DNA from: Acidimicrobiaceae bacterium
Lineage (GTDB): Bacteria; Actinomycetota; Acidimicrobiia; Acidimicrobiales; Aldehydirespiratoraceae
Reading direction: 5' to 3'
Assembly: GCA_028819005.1 (NCBI GenBank)
Contig: JAPPMP010000009.1
Span: forward strand, 7,347 to 71,346
DNA length: 64,000 nt
Position 1 is the first letter of the stretch, and every line of letters begins with the position of its first letter. The notes beneath the pieces were generated by a model. It had not been told where the DNA came from, made no database searches, and worked only from the letters and a program-made list of their open reading frames with translations. Positions 49,563-59,282 of the stretch are shown piece after piece. The translations under genes were made by a program, and so were the position numbers.

Positions 49563-52031
49563 TCACTGCTTCGGTCGTTGGTTGGCGGGGTCGAACCAAC
49601 TGCGGATCGACGTGCTGACAGGCACGCGCCGCGAGGCGATGTTGGTCTCCCATGAACCGCTGTCGAGCCATTCTTTGGTGACCGCTTCATGATGTTCGAC
49701 ATAACCCATGGCACAGCAGCGGTTCTGGGTGGCGCTCCACATCGACGATGATATTCGACCCACGACCAAACCATCGCGGTACAGAGGCTCGTCGTGGTAG
49801 GTCAACAGGTCCGGATCTTCGATGCGCAGCTGAATGAGCCGTTTCGTGCGGGGCTGTCGGCGCTGAGCCTCAAGTGCGCTCCGTCCGTTGAAGTCGACCG
49901 TTTTGTCCCAGGCGACCGTGAACCCGAGTCCCGCCTCCAGCGGGGTGTCCTCGTCGGTGATGTCATGCCCCCAGTGCCGCATGCCGGCTTCCAAACGGAG
50001 CGAGTTCATTGCGTGGTAGCCCGCGTGAACCAGCCCGCGGGGCCTCCCCTCCTCGATCAGCGCGTCGTAGACGCCGCCTGCGTCGGCATTCGCCGCGTAC
50101 AGCTCCCAGCCCAGGTCCCCCACGTAACTCATCCGCAGCGCGAACACGTCGAACCCGGCGAGATCGATGGTTCGACCCGTGCCGAACTCGAATCCATCGT
50201 TGGAAAGATCTGCGTCGGTCAACTTCGACAGCACGGCTCGGCTCTGAGGTCCCATCAGGCCGATCATCGCCTGCTCATGGGTGATGTTGGCGAGCGTCAC
50301 CTGCTTGCCTCGACAGGCCCTGCGCAGCCAGGCCCAATCTCGGGCCTCCGACGCCGCGGCGGTGACAACGAAGAACTCGTCGTCGCCCAAGCGGTTCACG
50401 GTCAGGTCTGCTTCGATTCCCCCCGCCTGGTTGCACCACTGCGTGTAGACCGCTTTGCCGATCGGTGCATCTATATCGGCGACGCTGACGGTGTTGAGCA
50501 CGGCCAGCGCATCCGGTCCGCTGACCGTGAATTTGGCGAACGACGTCTGGTCGAAAAGGCCGACTGCCTCCCGCACGCCGAGGCATTCGGCGACCATGTT
50601 GTCGTGCCAGTTCTGCTTGCCGTAGGAGTACTCGTACTCGCGGGCCTGGCCGTCGCGGGCGTACCAGTTGGGCCGTTCCCAGCCAGCGGTTTCGCCGAAC
50701 ACCGCTCCCGCGGCCGCTATCCGGTCATGCAGCGGCGAAAGGCGTATGCCGCGGGCGCTCTCGTACTGCCGGAACGGCCAGTGCATGGCGTAGAGCAGGC
50801 CGAGGCTCTCTGAAATCCTGTCCTGGAGGTAGTCGGTCTCTGCCTGGAACGGCAGAGCCCGGCGAATGTCGACGGAGTTGAGGTCCATGGGTGGGCGCCG
50901 GTCTGCTATCCAGTCGGCCAAGGCCCAACCGACGCCGCCCGCCGACTGGATCCCGACGGAGTTGAAGCCCGCAGCGACGAAACAGCCGTCTACCTCGGGC
51001 GCTTCTCCCATGTAGTACACGCCGTCGGGAGTGAACGATTCAGGGCCGTTGAAGAAGAGCTGCAGTCCGCATTCGCCCAAGGCCGGAACGCGATGAATGG
51101 CACGTTCAAAGATCGGTCCGAGGTGTTCCCAGTCCTCGTCGAGAGTCCCGAAGGAGAAGTCGCGCGGGATCTGATCGGTTCGCCAGACCTTGCCGCGGGG
51201 CTCGAAGAACCCGGCCATGAGCTTCCCCGTCTCTTCTTTGAAGTAGGTGTAGTTGCCTGGATCTCGCAGCGTCGGGGTGCCGATCTCCATTCCGTCGAGG
51301 GGTTCGGTGACGATATAGAAGTGCTCGCATGCCTGAAGCGGGACGTTGACCCCGATCCGGGCGGCGAGGTGACGGGTCCACATGCCGGTGGCGAGCACGA
51401 CCGTCTCGGTCTCGATCTCACCCTGCTCGGTGACCACGCCGGCGACTTTGCCGTCGGCAACTCTCAGGTCCGTTGCCGAAACGCCTTCGATGATTCTGGC
51501 ACCGCGGGACTTGGCCCCTTTGGCCAAGGCCATTGTGGTGTCCACAGGGGAGGTCTGTCCGTCTCTAGGTATGTAGAGCGCCCCGACGAGGTCATCGGTG
51601 CGCATCAGCGGCCACAGTTCAATCGCCTCGTCGAGGTCGATCACCCGGGTTTCAACACCGACCCCTTCTGCCATCGTCGCGCCGCGCAGGATCTCCTCCC
51701 AGCGTTGTTCGTTGTCGGCGACCGATATCGATCCCGGGGTGCGATACCCGGTCGCTTGACCGGTCTCGTCCTCCAACTCCTCGAACAAGCGGGCAGAGTA
51801 GGTCGCCAGTCTGGTCAACGAATGAGTCGATTTGAGCTGCGACACCAGACCGGCGGCATGCCAGGTGGTCCCGCAGGTCAGGGTGCCCTGTTCGAGCAGC
51901 ACGACATCGCTGACGCCGCGGCGCGTCAGATGGTAGGCGATCGAGCAACCGACGATGCCCCCGCCGATCACAACGACTTCAGCTCGATCCGGGAGCGCCG
52001 GACCCAGAGGCAGCAAACCAGCCATCGGCAC
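49563..52031 (-). CDS. Second dimethylglycine/sarcosine dehydrogenase-like FAD oxidoreductase with C-terminal GcvT domain
   Basis: VVVIGGGIVGCSIAYHLTRRGVSDVVLLEQGTLTCGTTWHAAGLVSQL; VGLFDQTSFAKFTVSGPDA. Confidence 0.88.
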   Translation of the reverse strand: MPMAGLLPLGPALPDRAEVVVIGGGIVGCSIAYHLTRRGVSDVVLLEQGTLTCGTTWHAAGLVSQLKSTHSLTRLATYSARLFEELEDETGQATGYRTPGSISVADNEQRWEEILRGATMAEGVGVETRVIDLDEAIELWPLMRTDDLVGALYIPRDGQTSPVDTTMALAKGAKSRGARIIEGVSATDLRVADGKVAGVVTEQGEIETETVVLATGMWTRHLAARIGVNVPLQACEHFYIVTEPLDGMEIGTPTLRDPGNYTYFKEETGKLMAGFFEPRGKVWRTDQIPRDFSFGTLDEDWEHLGPIFERAIHRVPALGECGLQLFFNGPESFTPDGVYYMGEAPEVDGCFVAAGFNSVGIQSAGGVGWALADWIADRRPPMDLNSVDIRRALPFQAETDYLQDRISESLGLLYAMHWPFRQYESARGIRLSPLHDRIAAAGAVFGETAGWERPNWYARDGQAREYEYSYGKQNWHDNMVAECLGVREAVGLFDQTSFAKFTVSGPDALAVLNTVSVADIDAPIGKAVYTQWCNQAGGIEADLTVNRLGDDEFFVVTAAASEARDWAWLRRACRGKQVTLANITHEQAMIGLMGPQSRAVLSKLTDADLSNDGFEFGTGRTIDLAGFDVFALRMSYVGDLGWELYAANADAGGVYDALIEEGRPRGLVHAGYHAMNSLRLEAGMRHWGHDITDEDTPLEAGLGFTVAWDKTVDFNGRSALEAQRRQPRTKRLIQLRIEDPDLLTYHDEPLYRDGLVVGRISSSMWSATQNRCCAMGYVEHHEAVTKEWLDSGSWETNIASRRVPVSTSIRSWFDPANQRPKQ

Positions 52032-52082
52032 AAGAGGCTAGCGAATTCGAAGAGCGCAAGTGCGTGTCGTATTGTCGAAAAA

Positions 52083-53276
52083 ATGAGCGAAAGTATCGAA
52101 CGCGGATCCTCCGACCCAGACACCGCCGGCGGCCATGGATCCGAGGCGCCTCCGGACCTCAGCAGCGCGCCGAAATTCCACACGGATCGCAGCCATTACG
52201 GACCTGCTTTCGAGCAATGGATCACCAGAAGGTACCCGAACCGGTTCGGTGCATCGGTCACCAACATCGACATCCCGGTGTCGACGGGGTTCTCCAACGA
52301 GACGGTCTTCTTCGACGCCTCCTGGACCGAGGAGGGAACGGAATGCTCGGACCGTTTCGTCGCCCGGATCGAACCTGCCGCAGGCGCGTTGTTCCCGGCC
52401 CAGAGCGACCACTGCGGCGTTTCGGTCGAGGTTCAGTACCGAGCCATGGAGGCGGTCGGACGCAACTGCGGCGCTCCGGTTCCCGAACTGCTCGGCTATG
52501 AGCCAGACCCGGCGATCATCGGTCAACCGTTCTTTGTGATGGGGTTCACCGAGGGCCGGGTGCCGGCTGATCAACCCCGTTACTCCGAGGAGGGTTTCCT
52601 GGTCGACGAGGCGACGCCTGCTGAGCGCCATCGCATGGTTGCCACAGGCCTGCAGACAATGGCCGAGATCCACTCGATCGACTGGCGGGCTGCCGGGTTG
52701 GAATGGCTTGACACGAGCGGCACAGGACAACCCAGCACGCGAGTGCAGTTGGATCTTTACCGGTCGTCCACTACCCGCGAACTCGCCGGCCGGGATCATC
52801 CGGTGCTTGCCGCGGCGTTCGACTGGCTCATCGCCAACGATCCCGGCGATGACCGTGTCGGTCTGTCGTGGGGCGACAGCCGGCTGGGGAACATCTTGTG
52901 GCAGGACTACCGCCCGGCAGCGGTCCTCGACTGGGAGGCTTGCGCTCTGTCGCCGACCGAGGCCGACGTCGGCTGGTGGCTGATGTTCGACCGGATGTCG
53001 TTCGATGACGTGGGGGCTGCCCGGATGGAGGGTTTCCCGACCCGATCCGAGATGATCGATCTCTACGAGCAGGCCTCAGGCCGTGAAGTCCGAGCGCCGC
53101 ACTATTGGGAAGTCTTCGGTGCGATGCGATTCTGCGCGATCTTCATCGGACTCGGCGACCGCATGACGAACAGCGGCCTGCTTCCCCCGGAGATGAACCC
53201 GGCGGTACACAACATGGTCACGCAAGCTCTTGCCGACCTGCTCGACATCGACAATCCGACACCGTCAGTTATTTAG
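52083..53276 (+). CDS. Aminoglycoside phosphotransferase (APH)-family kinase-like protein
   Basis: LSWGDSRLGNILWQDYRPAAVLDWEACALSPTEADVGWW; in-frame ATG at 52083; the upstream part of the ORF-track call is antisense to the dehydrogenase. Confidence 0.85.
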   Translation: MSESIERGSSDPDTAGGHGSEAPPDLSSAPKFHTDRSHYGPAFEQWITRRYPNRFGASVTNIDIPVSTGFSNETVFFDASWTEEGTECSDRFVARIEPAAGALFPAQSDHCGVSVEVQYRAMEAVGRNCGAPVPELLGYEPDPAIIGQPFFVMGFTEGRVPADQPRYSEEGFLVDEATPAERHRMVATGLQTMAEIHSIDWRAAGLEWLDTSGTGQPSTRVQLDLYRSSTTRELAGRDHPVLAAAFDWLIANDPGDDRVGLSWGDSRLGNILWQDYRPAAVLDWEACALSPTEADVGWWLMFDRMSFDDVGAARMEGFPTRSEMIDLYEQASGREVRAPHYWEVFGAMRFCAIFIGLGDRMTNSGLLPPEMNPAVHNMVTQALADLLDIDNPTPSVI

Positions 53277-53570
53277 CCCCCGACTCAAAGCCCGACGTAT
53301 CTCATCCCGTTTTCTGATTGCGACTATCAGCGCAATCATCGGGACTGGCATGAGGGCATATTCAATAGGCTTCCACAGCCCGGACAGAAGTTGAGCCAAC
53401 AGAAAATAACCAGCGATCAACAAACCCCATCTCATCGGTACTAAGTATGGTCGCAATTCGGTGAGTGAAAGGGGTTTGCTGTCTGGAAAAAACCGGCGGA
53501 TCAACGCCCCTGTCAACAAGAACAATACGACGACAAAACCTAATTCATAGACAAGTCCAGAGCGCAACAT
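53265..53570 (-). CDS. Small hypothetical membrane protein
   Basis: 101 aa with hydrophobic segments ELGFVVVLFLLTGALI and MRWGLLIAGYFLLAQLL. Confidence 0.5.
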   Translation of the reverse strand: MLRSGLVYELGFVVVLFLLTGALIRRFFPDSKPLSLTELRPYLVPMRWGLLIAGYFLLAQLLSGLWKPIEYALMPVPMIALIVAIRKRDEIRRALSRGLNN

Positions 53571-53576
53571 TTCGTG

Positions 53577-53759
53577 TCACCAAGTGCAATATCCACCGGA
53601 ATAATGCAGAACCGCTCCTGTGGATTTTGCCTTGATACATTTACCCAAAAGCCTAGCGCTGCAGGAATACACGAATATCGCCAAAGATAGAAACAGCACT
53701 GCGGCAACAACCGCTAGCGCTGTGATGACTGTAATTTTCCGAAGCAACATGACGAACAC
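53577..53759 (-). CDS. Small hypothetical membrane protein
   Basis: 60 aa, one strong TM segment ITALAVVAAVLFLSLAIFVYSC. Confidence 0.4.
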   Translation of the reverse strand: MFVMLLRKITVITALAVVAAVLFLSLAIFVYSCSARLLGKCIKAKSTGAVLHYSGGYCTW

Positions 53760-53789
53760 TTTTCTCAGAACTTAGGCTACTCAAGAACG

Positions 53790-56700
53790 TCAGGCGACGT
53801 CAATGGTCGCGGTGGCGGCTTTTTCGCTGACGACGGTGCTGGAGCCGCCGGGTTTCATCGAGACGCCGTAGAGGCAGTCCGCGATCTCCATCGTGCGTTT
53901 CTGGTGGCTCACCAGGACCAACTGCGCATCAGCGCGGAACTCGTCGATCAGATTCAAGAAGCGATGAAGGTTGACGTCGTCGAGGGCCACCTCGACTTCG
54001 TCCAGCACGTAGAACGGCGAAGGGCGGCTCATGAACACAGCGAAGAGGAACGCCAATGCGGTCAAGGTCCGCTCACCACCCGACAACAGCGACAGCTTGC
54101 GAACGTTCTTGCCGCCGGGCTTGGCAGAGACGTCGATTCCTGTGTTGAGCAGATCGTCGGGAGCGCTCAGCTGTATCGATCCGCTCCCGCCTGGGAAGAG
54201 CGTCTCGAACAGCTTCTCAAAATTGAGCGAGACGTCGGCGAAGGCGTTCGCGAAGATCGTCACAATGTCGTCGTCGATCGAGGCGATGACCTTCGTCAAT
54301 TCACGACGTGTGGCAGCGATGTCGGCGAGTTGAGCTTGCAGAAACTCGTGGCGCTCCTGCAACGCCTGGCATTCCTCCAAAGCCAATGGATTGATCGGAC
54401 CCATGATCTCAAGTTCGTTCTGCAACTGCTCTATCCGCCGCGGCGGGTCGACTCCCTCGGGCAGCGGCGGGCACGGCGCCGACACGGCGACGTCGGGAGC
54501 AACCCTGTGCTCGGCGCGCACGCTCTCGACAACGGTTTGGAGTCTGGTCCGGAGTTCGGCTCGCTCGATCGCCGCGCCGGCAGCCCGTTCCCGGAGATCC
54601 TCGAACTGTTGATTGAGGGCCACACGCTCATTTCGGAGGTCGGTGAGCTGGCGCACGATCCGCCGGGCGGTTTCGGACTGCTCTTCATGGGCCGTGCGCG
54701 CCTTGCTGAGATGGGATTCGATTGTCGCCGACCGTGAATCGAGCGCCACCGTCAGCTTGTCGAGCACAGCTGCGCGGCGGTCCAGCAATTCTCGTTGCCG
54801 ACCCGCGGTGGACCGCTCCGAGGCGTCGCGTTCGAGTCTGGCCTCGATCTCCGCGATGCGGGTGCGCAGCCCGTTCTCCCGTTCGTTGATGGCAGCGGCT
54901 CGAACTTCGACGTCGGTGCGCAGCGCGGCCGCCTCCTGAGCCCGCTGGTCGATCTGCGCTCTTGCCACCGCAATCCGGAGAGCCTCTTCTCGTTGCTCGG
55001 ATTCCTCAGCTTCCAGCACCAAGTGAGAGCTTTCGAGTTCGCCGAACCTCCCCTGCTCGCTGACCAGGCGCGCCTCAAGCTCTTCGAGACCGGTCCGCAA
55101 CGCATCGGATTCGGTGGCGCACTCACGGAACTGCACTTCAAGCTGTCGGCATTCGTTCGCCGCGACCTCTAGTTTCGATTCGACCTGCGCGAGGCGCTCT
55201 GAGGCTTTCGCGGCGGCATCGACGCACGCGGCGAGTTCCGAACGGGCCGCGGCGACCCGGTCGGAGGCTTGCTGACAATCGGCGCCGGCTACGACGGCCT
55301 GTTCGCTCGCCTCGGTGAGCGCCGCGGCGGTCGCAGTCGAGCCGCTGTTCGCCAAACGCCAGCCGTCCGGTCCGATGAACTCCCCGGTGGAGGTGACGAA
55401 GGAGCGCATCGGCTCGTCCAATGCTCGGTCCACCGCAGTCCGCCAATCGCCGTCGACTATCTCGACGTCGCCGATCAGCGCATCCAGCAGCGCATCAACG
55501 CCCTTCTTGGCGCCTCGCACCCGCTCGCGAAGAAGGTTGGCCGGACCGCCGGAGTCCGAGGACAACCAGCCGCGCAGCCTCGAGCCTTCCTTGGCGGTTC
55601 TGTCAGAACGGTGCTTGGGCAACGCCCCGAGAGCCAGTATCGCCCCCGACGACCCGCTTGCACGCAGGACCTCGAAAGCGCCGCGAGCCGCATCGGGGTC
55701 GCGCACGATGATCGCGTTCAACCCGGAGCCGACAGCAGACTCGAACGCAGCCTCGAATCCCTCATCGACGGCAACCAGATCGAGCAGCGTGCCCAGCACG
55801 CCTTTGACGTGTGCCACTCTGTCGGCGCCGGCTGCCGAGCGAGCCTCGTGCAGCGCCAGCGTGAGCGCTTCGGCTCGAGCCAGCCATCGTTGCCGGGCCG
55901 CGTCAGCCTCTGCGTGAGCGGCGATTTCGGTGTTGAGGGTCGCTTCGGCGCCTTGTTGGAGTGCATCGGCTGCTTTTGACTCAGCAACCAGCTGCTCGTG
56001 TTCATTCTCAACCTTCTCCAAGTCTGAGCGCTGCCGGCTCAAGCGCGAGTCGAGGGTCAGCTGCCGCTCGACCACCGAGTCCAGGCGTGACTGGGAACGC
56101 TGTCGCTCTTCGCGTCCCGCTTCAATGCTCACACGAAGAGCCGCGAGCTCACCGCGGGCCTCGGCAGCCTTGTTGCCGGGCTCCGATTCACCTTGAGCCG
56201 TCTGTTCGTCGAGCGCCGCTCGATCACTCGCCAGTTGCTGCTCGTTCGCTTCCAGGGTCACTGAGCCGCTCCTCAGGGCCGCAGCTTCGGCTTCGGCTTC
56301 GGCGAGGGCCAGACGCAGACGCGTGGCCTCGGCCTCAAGGTTGGCGATGACCCCCCGGTCCGTGAACGCCGAGCGATCACGGTCTATGCCGCGCCTGCGT
56401 TCAGTGACGAGCGCAGCGAGTCCCCTCGCCCGTTCTCGCATGGATTCGAGCCGTCGGAGCGTGTCGCCGAGGTCGTCTTCGGAGCGGTCCGAGAGCTCGC
56501 TCTCGAAGGCCGCGATGTCCTCGTCGAGATCAGCCAGGCGAGCTTTCGCAGACTGTTCGAGAGCGTGGATCGGTTGTTCGCCTATGGCTTGCAATTGACC
56601 GCGGAGCTCGGCGATCTGTCTGCCCGCAAGGTGCAGCCGCTGAGCCGCCAGTTCTTCGACGAGATCACTGTGGAGGCGGGCGGCTTCGGCTTGCTTCTCG

Positions 56701-57323
56701 AGCGGGCGCAGCTGGCGCCTGACTTCGCGGATGACGTCTTTCGCCCGGGTGAGGTCGCTGTCCGAGGTCGCCAGACGGCGTTCAGCGCGTTCCTTGCGCT
56801 TGCGGTACTTCAAGACGCCTGCGGCTTCTTCGATGATCGCCCGCCGATCAGTGGGGCGAGAGGTCAGCACCGCGTCGATCTGCCCCTGCGAGACGATCAC
56901 ATGCTGCTGCCGCCCGACGCCACCGTCGCTCAACAACTCGGCGACGTCGATCAGCCGACAGGGCACCCCGTTGATCGCGTACTCGGAGTCGCCGCTGCGG
57001 AAGAGCGTGCGGCTGATCCGCACCTCGTTGAAATCGATGGGGAGCGTGCCCGAATGATTGTCGATCGTCAGCGAAACCTCGGCTCGGCCCAGGGCGAGCT
57101 TCTCGCTGGTCCCGGCGAAGATCACGTCGTCCATCTTGGTCGACCGCAGCGCATTCGGCGCCTGTGATCCGAGCACCCAGGCCATGGCGTCCACAACGTT
57201 GGACTTGCCGCTGCCGTTGGGGCCGACGATTACCGTGACGCCCGGTTCAAGATCAATCGAAGTCGTATCTGCGAACGACTTGAATCCCTTCAATGTGAGG
57301 TTCTTCAGATACATCCCACTCAA
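53790..57323 (-). CDS. smc: Chromosome segregation protein SMC
   Basis: MYLKNLTLKGFKSFADTTSIDLEPGVTVIVGPNGSGKSNVVDAMAWVLG; coiled coils; LLSGGERTLTALAFLFAVF. Confidence 0.96.
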   Translation of the reverse strand: MSGMYLKNLTLKGFKSFADTTSIDLEPGVTVIVGPNGSGKSNVVDAMAWVLGSQAPNALRSTKMDDVIFAGTSEKLALGRAEVSLTIDNHSGTLPIDFNEVRISRTLFRSGDSEYAINGVPCRLIDVAELLSDGGVGRQQHVIVSQGQIDAVLTSRPTDRRAIIEEAAGVLKYRKRKERAERRLATSDSDLTRAKDVIREVRRQLRPLEKQAEAARLHSDLVEELAAQRLHLAGRQIAELRGQLQAIGEQPIHALEQSAKARLADLDEDIAAFESELSDRSEDDLGDTLRRLESMRERARGLAALVTERRRGIDRDRSAFTDRGVIANLEAEATRLRLALAEAEAEAAALRSGSVTLEANEQQLASDRAALDEQTAQGESEPGNKAAEARGELAALRVSIEAGREERQRSQSRLDSVVERQLTLDSRLSRQRSDLEKVENEHEQLVAESKAADALQQGAEATLNTEIAAHAEADAARQRWLARAEALTLALHEARSAAGADRVAHVKGVLGTLLDLVAVDEGFEAAFESAVGSGLNAIIVRDPDAARGAFEVLRASGSSGAILALGALPKHRSDRTAKEGSRLRGWLSSDSGGPANLLRERVRGAKKGVDALLDALIGDVEIVDGDWRTAVDRALDEPMRSFVTSTGEFIGPDGWRLANSGSTATAAALTEASEQAVVAGADCQQASDRVAAARSELAACVDAAAKASERLAQVESKLEVAANECRQLEVQFRECATESDALRTGLEELEARLVSEQGRFGELESSHLVLEAEESEQREEALRIAVARAQIDQRAQEAAALRTDVEVRAAAINERENGLRTRIAEIEARLERDASERSTAGRQRELLDRRAAVLDKLTVALDSRSATIESHLSKARTAHEEQSETARRIVRQLTDLRNERVALNQQFEDLRERAAGAAIERAELRTRLQTVVESVRAEHRVAPDVAVSAPCPPLPEGVDPPRRIEQLQNELEIMGPINPLALEECQALQERHEFLQAQLADIAATRRELTKVIASIDDDIVTIFANAFADVSLNFEKLFETLFPGGSGSIQLSAPDDLLNTGIDVSAKPGGKNVRKLSLLSGGERTLTALAFLFAVFMSRPSPFYVLDEVEVALDDVNLHRFLNLIDEFRADAQLVLVSHQKRTMEIADCLYGVSMKPGGSSTVVSEKAATATIDVA

Positions 57324-57354
57324 ATGTATCAGGCCAAATTACATTGATGAGACT

Positions 57355-58188
57355 TCAGACCTGTGTTTGGCAGAAGTACGTCCAAGTGCCGCGGAACTTG
57401 ACCCGTTGTATCGGCAGACGGGACCTGGCACTGAGTTCACCATGCCGCCCCCAGACCATCAGGTGGCTGCCGTACTCGCCCGGGTTGCCCGCAGGATCAA
57501 TGAACTCCCGTTCGGGGATCGACGTGCCGCGATGCTTGATGGCGTCGTGGAGCGTTCCAACCAGCGCCCGGTGGAGCCGTCTGATCTCCTGGCTCGTCAG
57601 GGAGTCGCTCATCCGATTGTGGCGCAGACCGGCGTGGAACAGGATCTCATCGGCGTAGATGTCACCGATCCCGACGACGAACGAAGGATCAGCCAGCAGC
57701 GTCTTCAACCTGACTCGGCGCTGCAGCAGACTCCGCCCGAACACAGTCCAGGTGACGGGCTCGGAGACCGGGTCGAGCCCGAGATCGGTGAGTTCTGGCA
57801 GCTCATCGAACATCGAGTCGTCATCGACCACGAACATCTCAGAAGTGCCCTCGGCGTCCAGCAGCCGCAACTGGCCATGCTGGGTGAAGGTGATGACCAC
57901 TTCAGTGCTGGGATCGACCGTCTCCTTGTTGGCAGTGCGTCGCAACGACCCGCTCGAACCCAGATCGATCACCAGCTTGGACTCATTGCTGAACGCGATC
58001 GTGATGTGCAGCCCGAGGCGCTGAACCGCCGTGACCTTGTTGCCGGCCAGGCGAGAGACGAAGGCGTTGCGGGTTCGATACCGCCGCAGAACCTTCATGC
58101 TCACAGCCTCAGCACTCTTGATTTTCTTGCCGACGATGTCTCGCTCGAGATCGCGGCGAACCGTTTCGACTTCGGGCAACTCAAACAT
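57355..58188 (-). CDS. mutM: Formamidopyrimidine-DNA glycosylase (Fpg/MutM) family homologue with altered catalytic/zinc-finger residues
   Basis: MFELPEVETVRRDLERDIVG; VVGIGDIYADEILFHAGLRHNR; VWGRHGELSARSRLPIQRVKFRGTWTYFC. Confidence 0.8.
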   Translation of the reverse strand: MFELPEVETVRRDLERDIVGKKIKSAEAVSMKVLRRYRTRNAFVSRLAGNKVTAVQRLGLHITIAFSNESKLVIDLGSSGSLRRTANKETVDPSTEVVITFTQHGQLRLLDAEGTSEMFVVDDDSMFDELPELTDLGLDPVSEPVTWTVFGRSLLQRRVRLKTLLADPSFVVGIGDIYADEILFHAGLRHNRMSDSLTSQEIRRLHRALVGTLHDAIKHRGTSIPEREFIDPAGNPGEYGSHLMVWGRHGELSARSRLPIQRVKFRGTWTYFCQTQV

Positions 58189-58882
58189 CGAGTGCTCCAT
58201 CGGCGCCGGAGCGGGCCTGGTATGCGACGCGGGCGGCTCGTCGTTGTGCTTGCTTTATCGTGCTGCCTTCCCCGGTTCCGCGGGCTTCGCCGCCGATCCT
58301 CACCACCGCGCGAAACAGCCTGTTGTGGTGGGGCCCCGTCTGCGAAACGTCGTAGGTGGGCGAAGCCAGGCCATCGCGGGCCGCAGCTTCCTGCAGAAGC
58401 GTCTTGTAGTCACGCGCACCCGGTCGACTGGCCGCTCCGTCGATTCGGTCGCCAAGCTGGGCTAGGACGAAGTCGCGCGCCGACTCGAACCCGCCATCGA
58501 GGTACACCGCGCCGATGACTGCTTCGAGCGCGTCCGAGACGATGGAGGCCTTGGTGCGTCCGCCGGAGCGGTCCTCGCCCTTTCCCAAGCGAAGGTGCCC
58601 GCCGAGGTCCATGCCCACCGCAAGGTCGGTGAGCGTGGAGGCGTTCACGACCGCAGCCCGCGTCTTGGCCATCTGGCCCTCGGGCAGGTCCGGGAATCGG
58701 CGATAGAGAAGATCAGCGACGACCAGGCTGAGGACTGCGTCACCGAGGAACTCGAGTCGTTCGTTGCTGGGTCCGCCGTCATGCTCGGCGCACCAGGAAC
58801 GGTGCGTGACCGCCAATTCGAGTTGACCGGGTTCGTCGAAACGATATCCGAGCCGGTTCTCGAGGGCAGATAGCGAACGCAG
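58181..58882 (-). CDS. rnc: Ribonuclease III (start uncertain; possible CTG start)
   Basis: LENRLGYRFDEPGQLELAVTHRSWCAEHDGGPSNERLEFLGDAVLSLVV; DALEAVIGAVYLDGG; C-terminal dsRBD. Confidence 0.88.
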   Translation of the reverse strand: MRSLSALENRLGYRFDEPGQLELAVTHRSWCAEHDGGPSNERLEFLGDAVLSLVVADLLYRRFPDLPEGQMAKTRAAVVNASTLTDLAVGMDLGGHLRLGKGEDRSGGRTKASIVSDALEAVIGAVYLDGGFESARDFVLAQLGDRIDGAASRPGARDYKTLLQEAAARDGLASPTYDVSQTGPHHNRLFRAVVRIGGEARGTGEGSTIKQAQRRAARVAYQARSGADGALDV

Positions 58883-58893
58883 GGCTCAGCGCC

Positions 58894-59202
58894 TCAGCCC
58901 AGCTTTGCGACGACGTAATCGACGGCGTCGCGAACGGTTCGGAGATCTTCAAGGTCTTCGTCCTCGATCCGAAAACCCGCTGAACGTTCAGCCAGCTCCT
59001 CTTCGAGAGCTTCCACGAGTTCGATGAGAGCCAGCGAGTCTGCTTCGAGATCATCGGCGAATGCGTCGCCCTCGTTGATCGACAGCGGCTCAACCTCAAG
59101 AATGTCGGCAAGTTGGTCCCTGACGAGAGCGAGGATCTCCTCACGACTCATGGGAGCCTGTTCCACATGCGTTTCTGCGGGCAACTGCACCCTCCTAGAC
59201 AC
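58894..59202 (-). CDS. acpP: Acyl carrier protein
   Basis: EEILALVRDQLADILEVEPLSINEGDAFADDLEADSLALIELVEALEEEL, DSL attachment motif. Confidence 0.88.
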   Translation of the reverse strand: MSRRVQLPAETHVEQAPMSREEILALVRDQLADILEVEPLSINEGDAFADDLEADSLALIELVEALEEELAERSAGFRIEDEDLEDLRTVRDAVDYVVAKLG

Positions 59203-59282
59203 CAGGACGGTCCGATGTTATCGGAACTCTGGCCGCTCTCCTCCGTCTAGAAGTGAAACAACATTGAATATATCAAAATCCG

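Noticed and set aside
51093-52082. N-terminal 330 aa of the 727-aa plus-strand ORF
   Set aside because: Antisense to the FAD-GcvT dehydrogenase; the kinase-like protein starts at the ATG at 52083.
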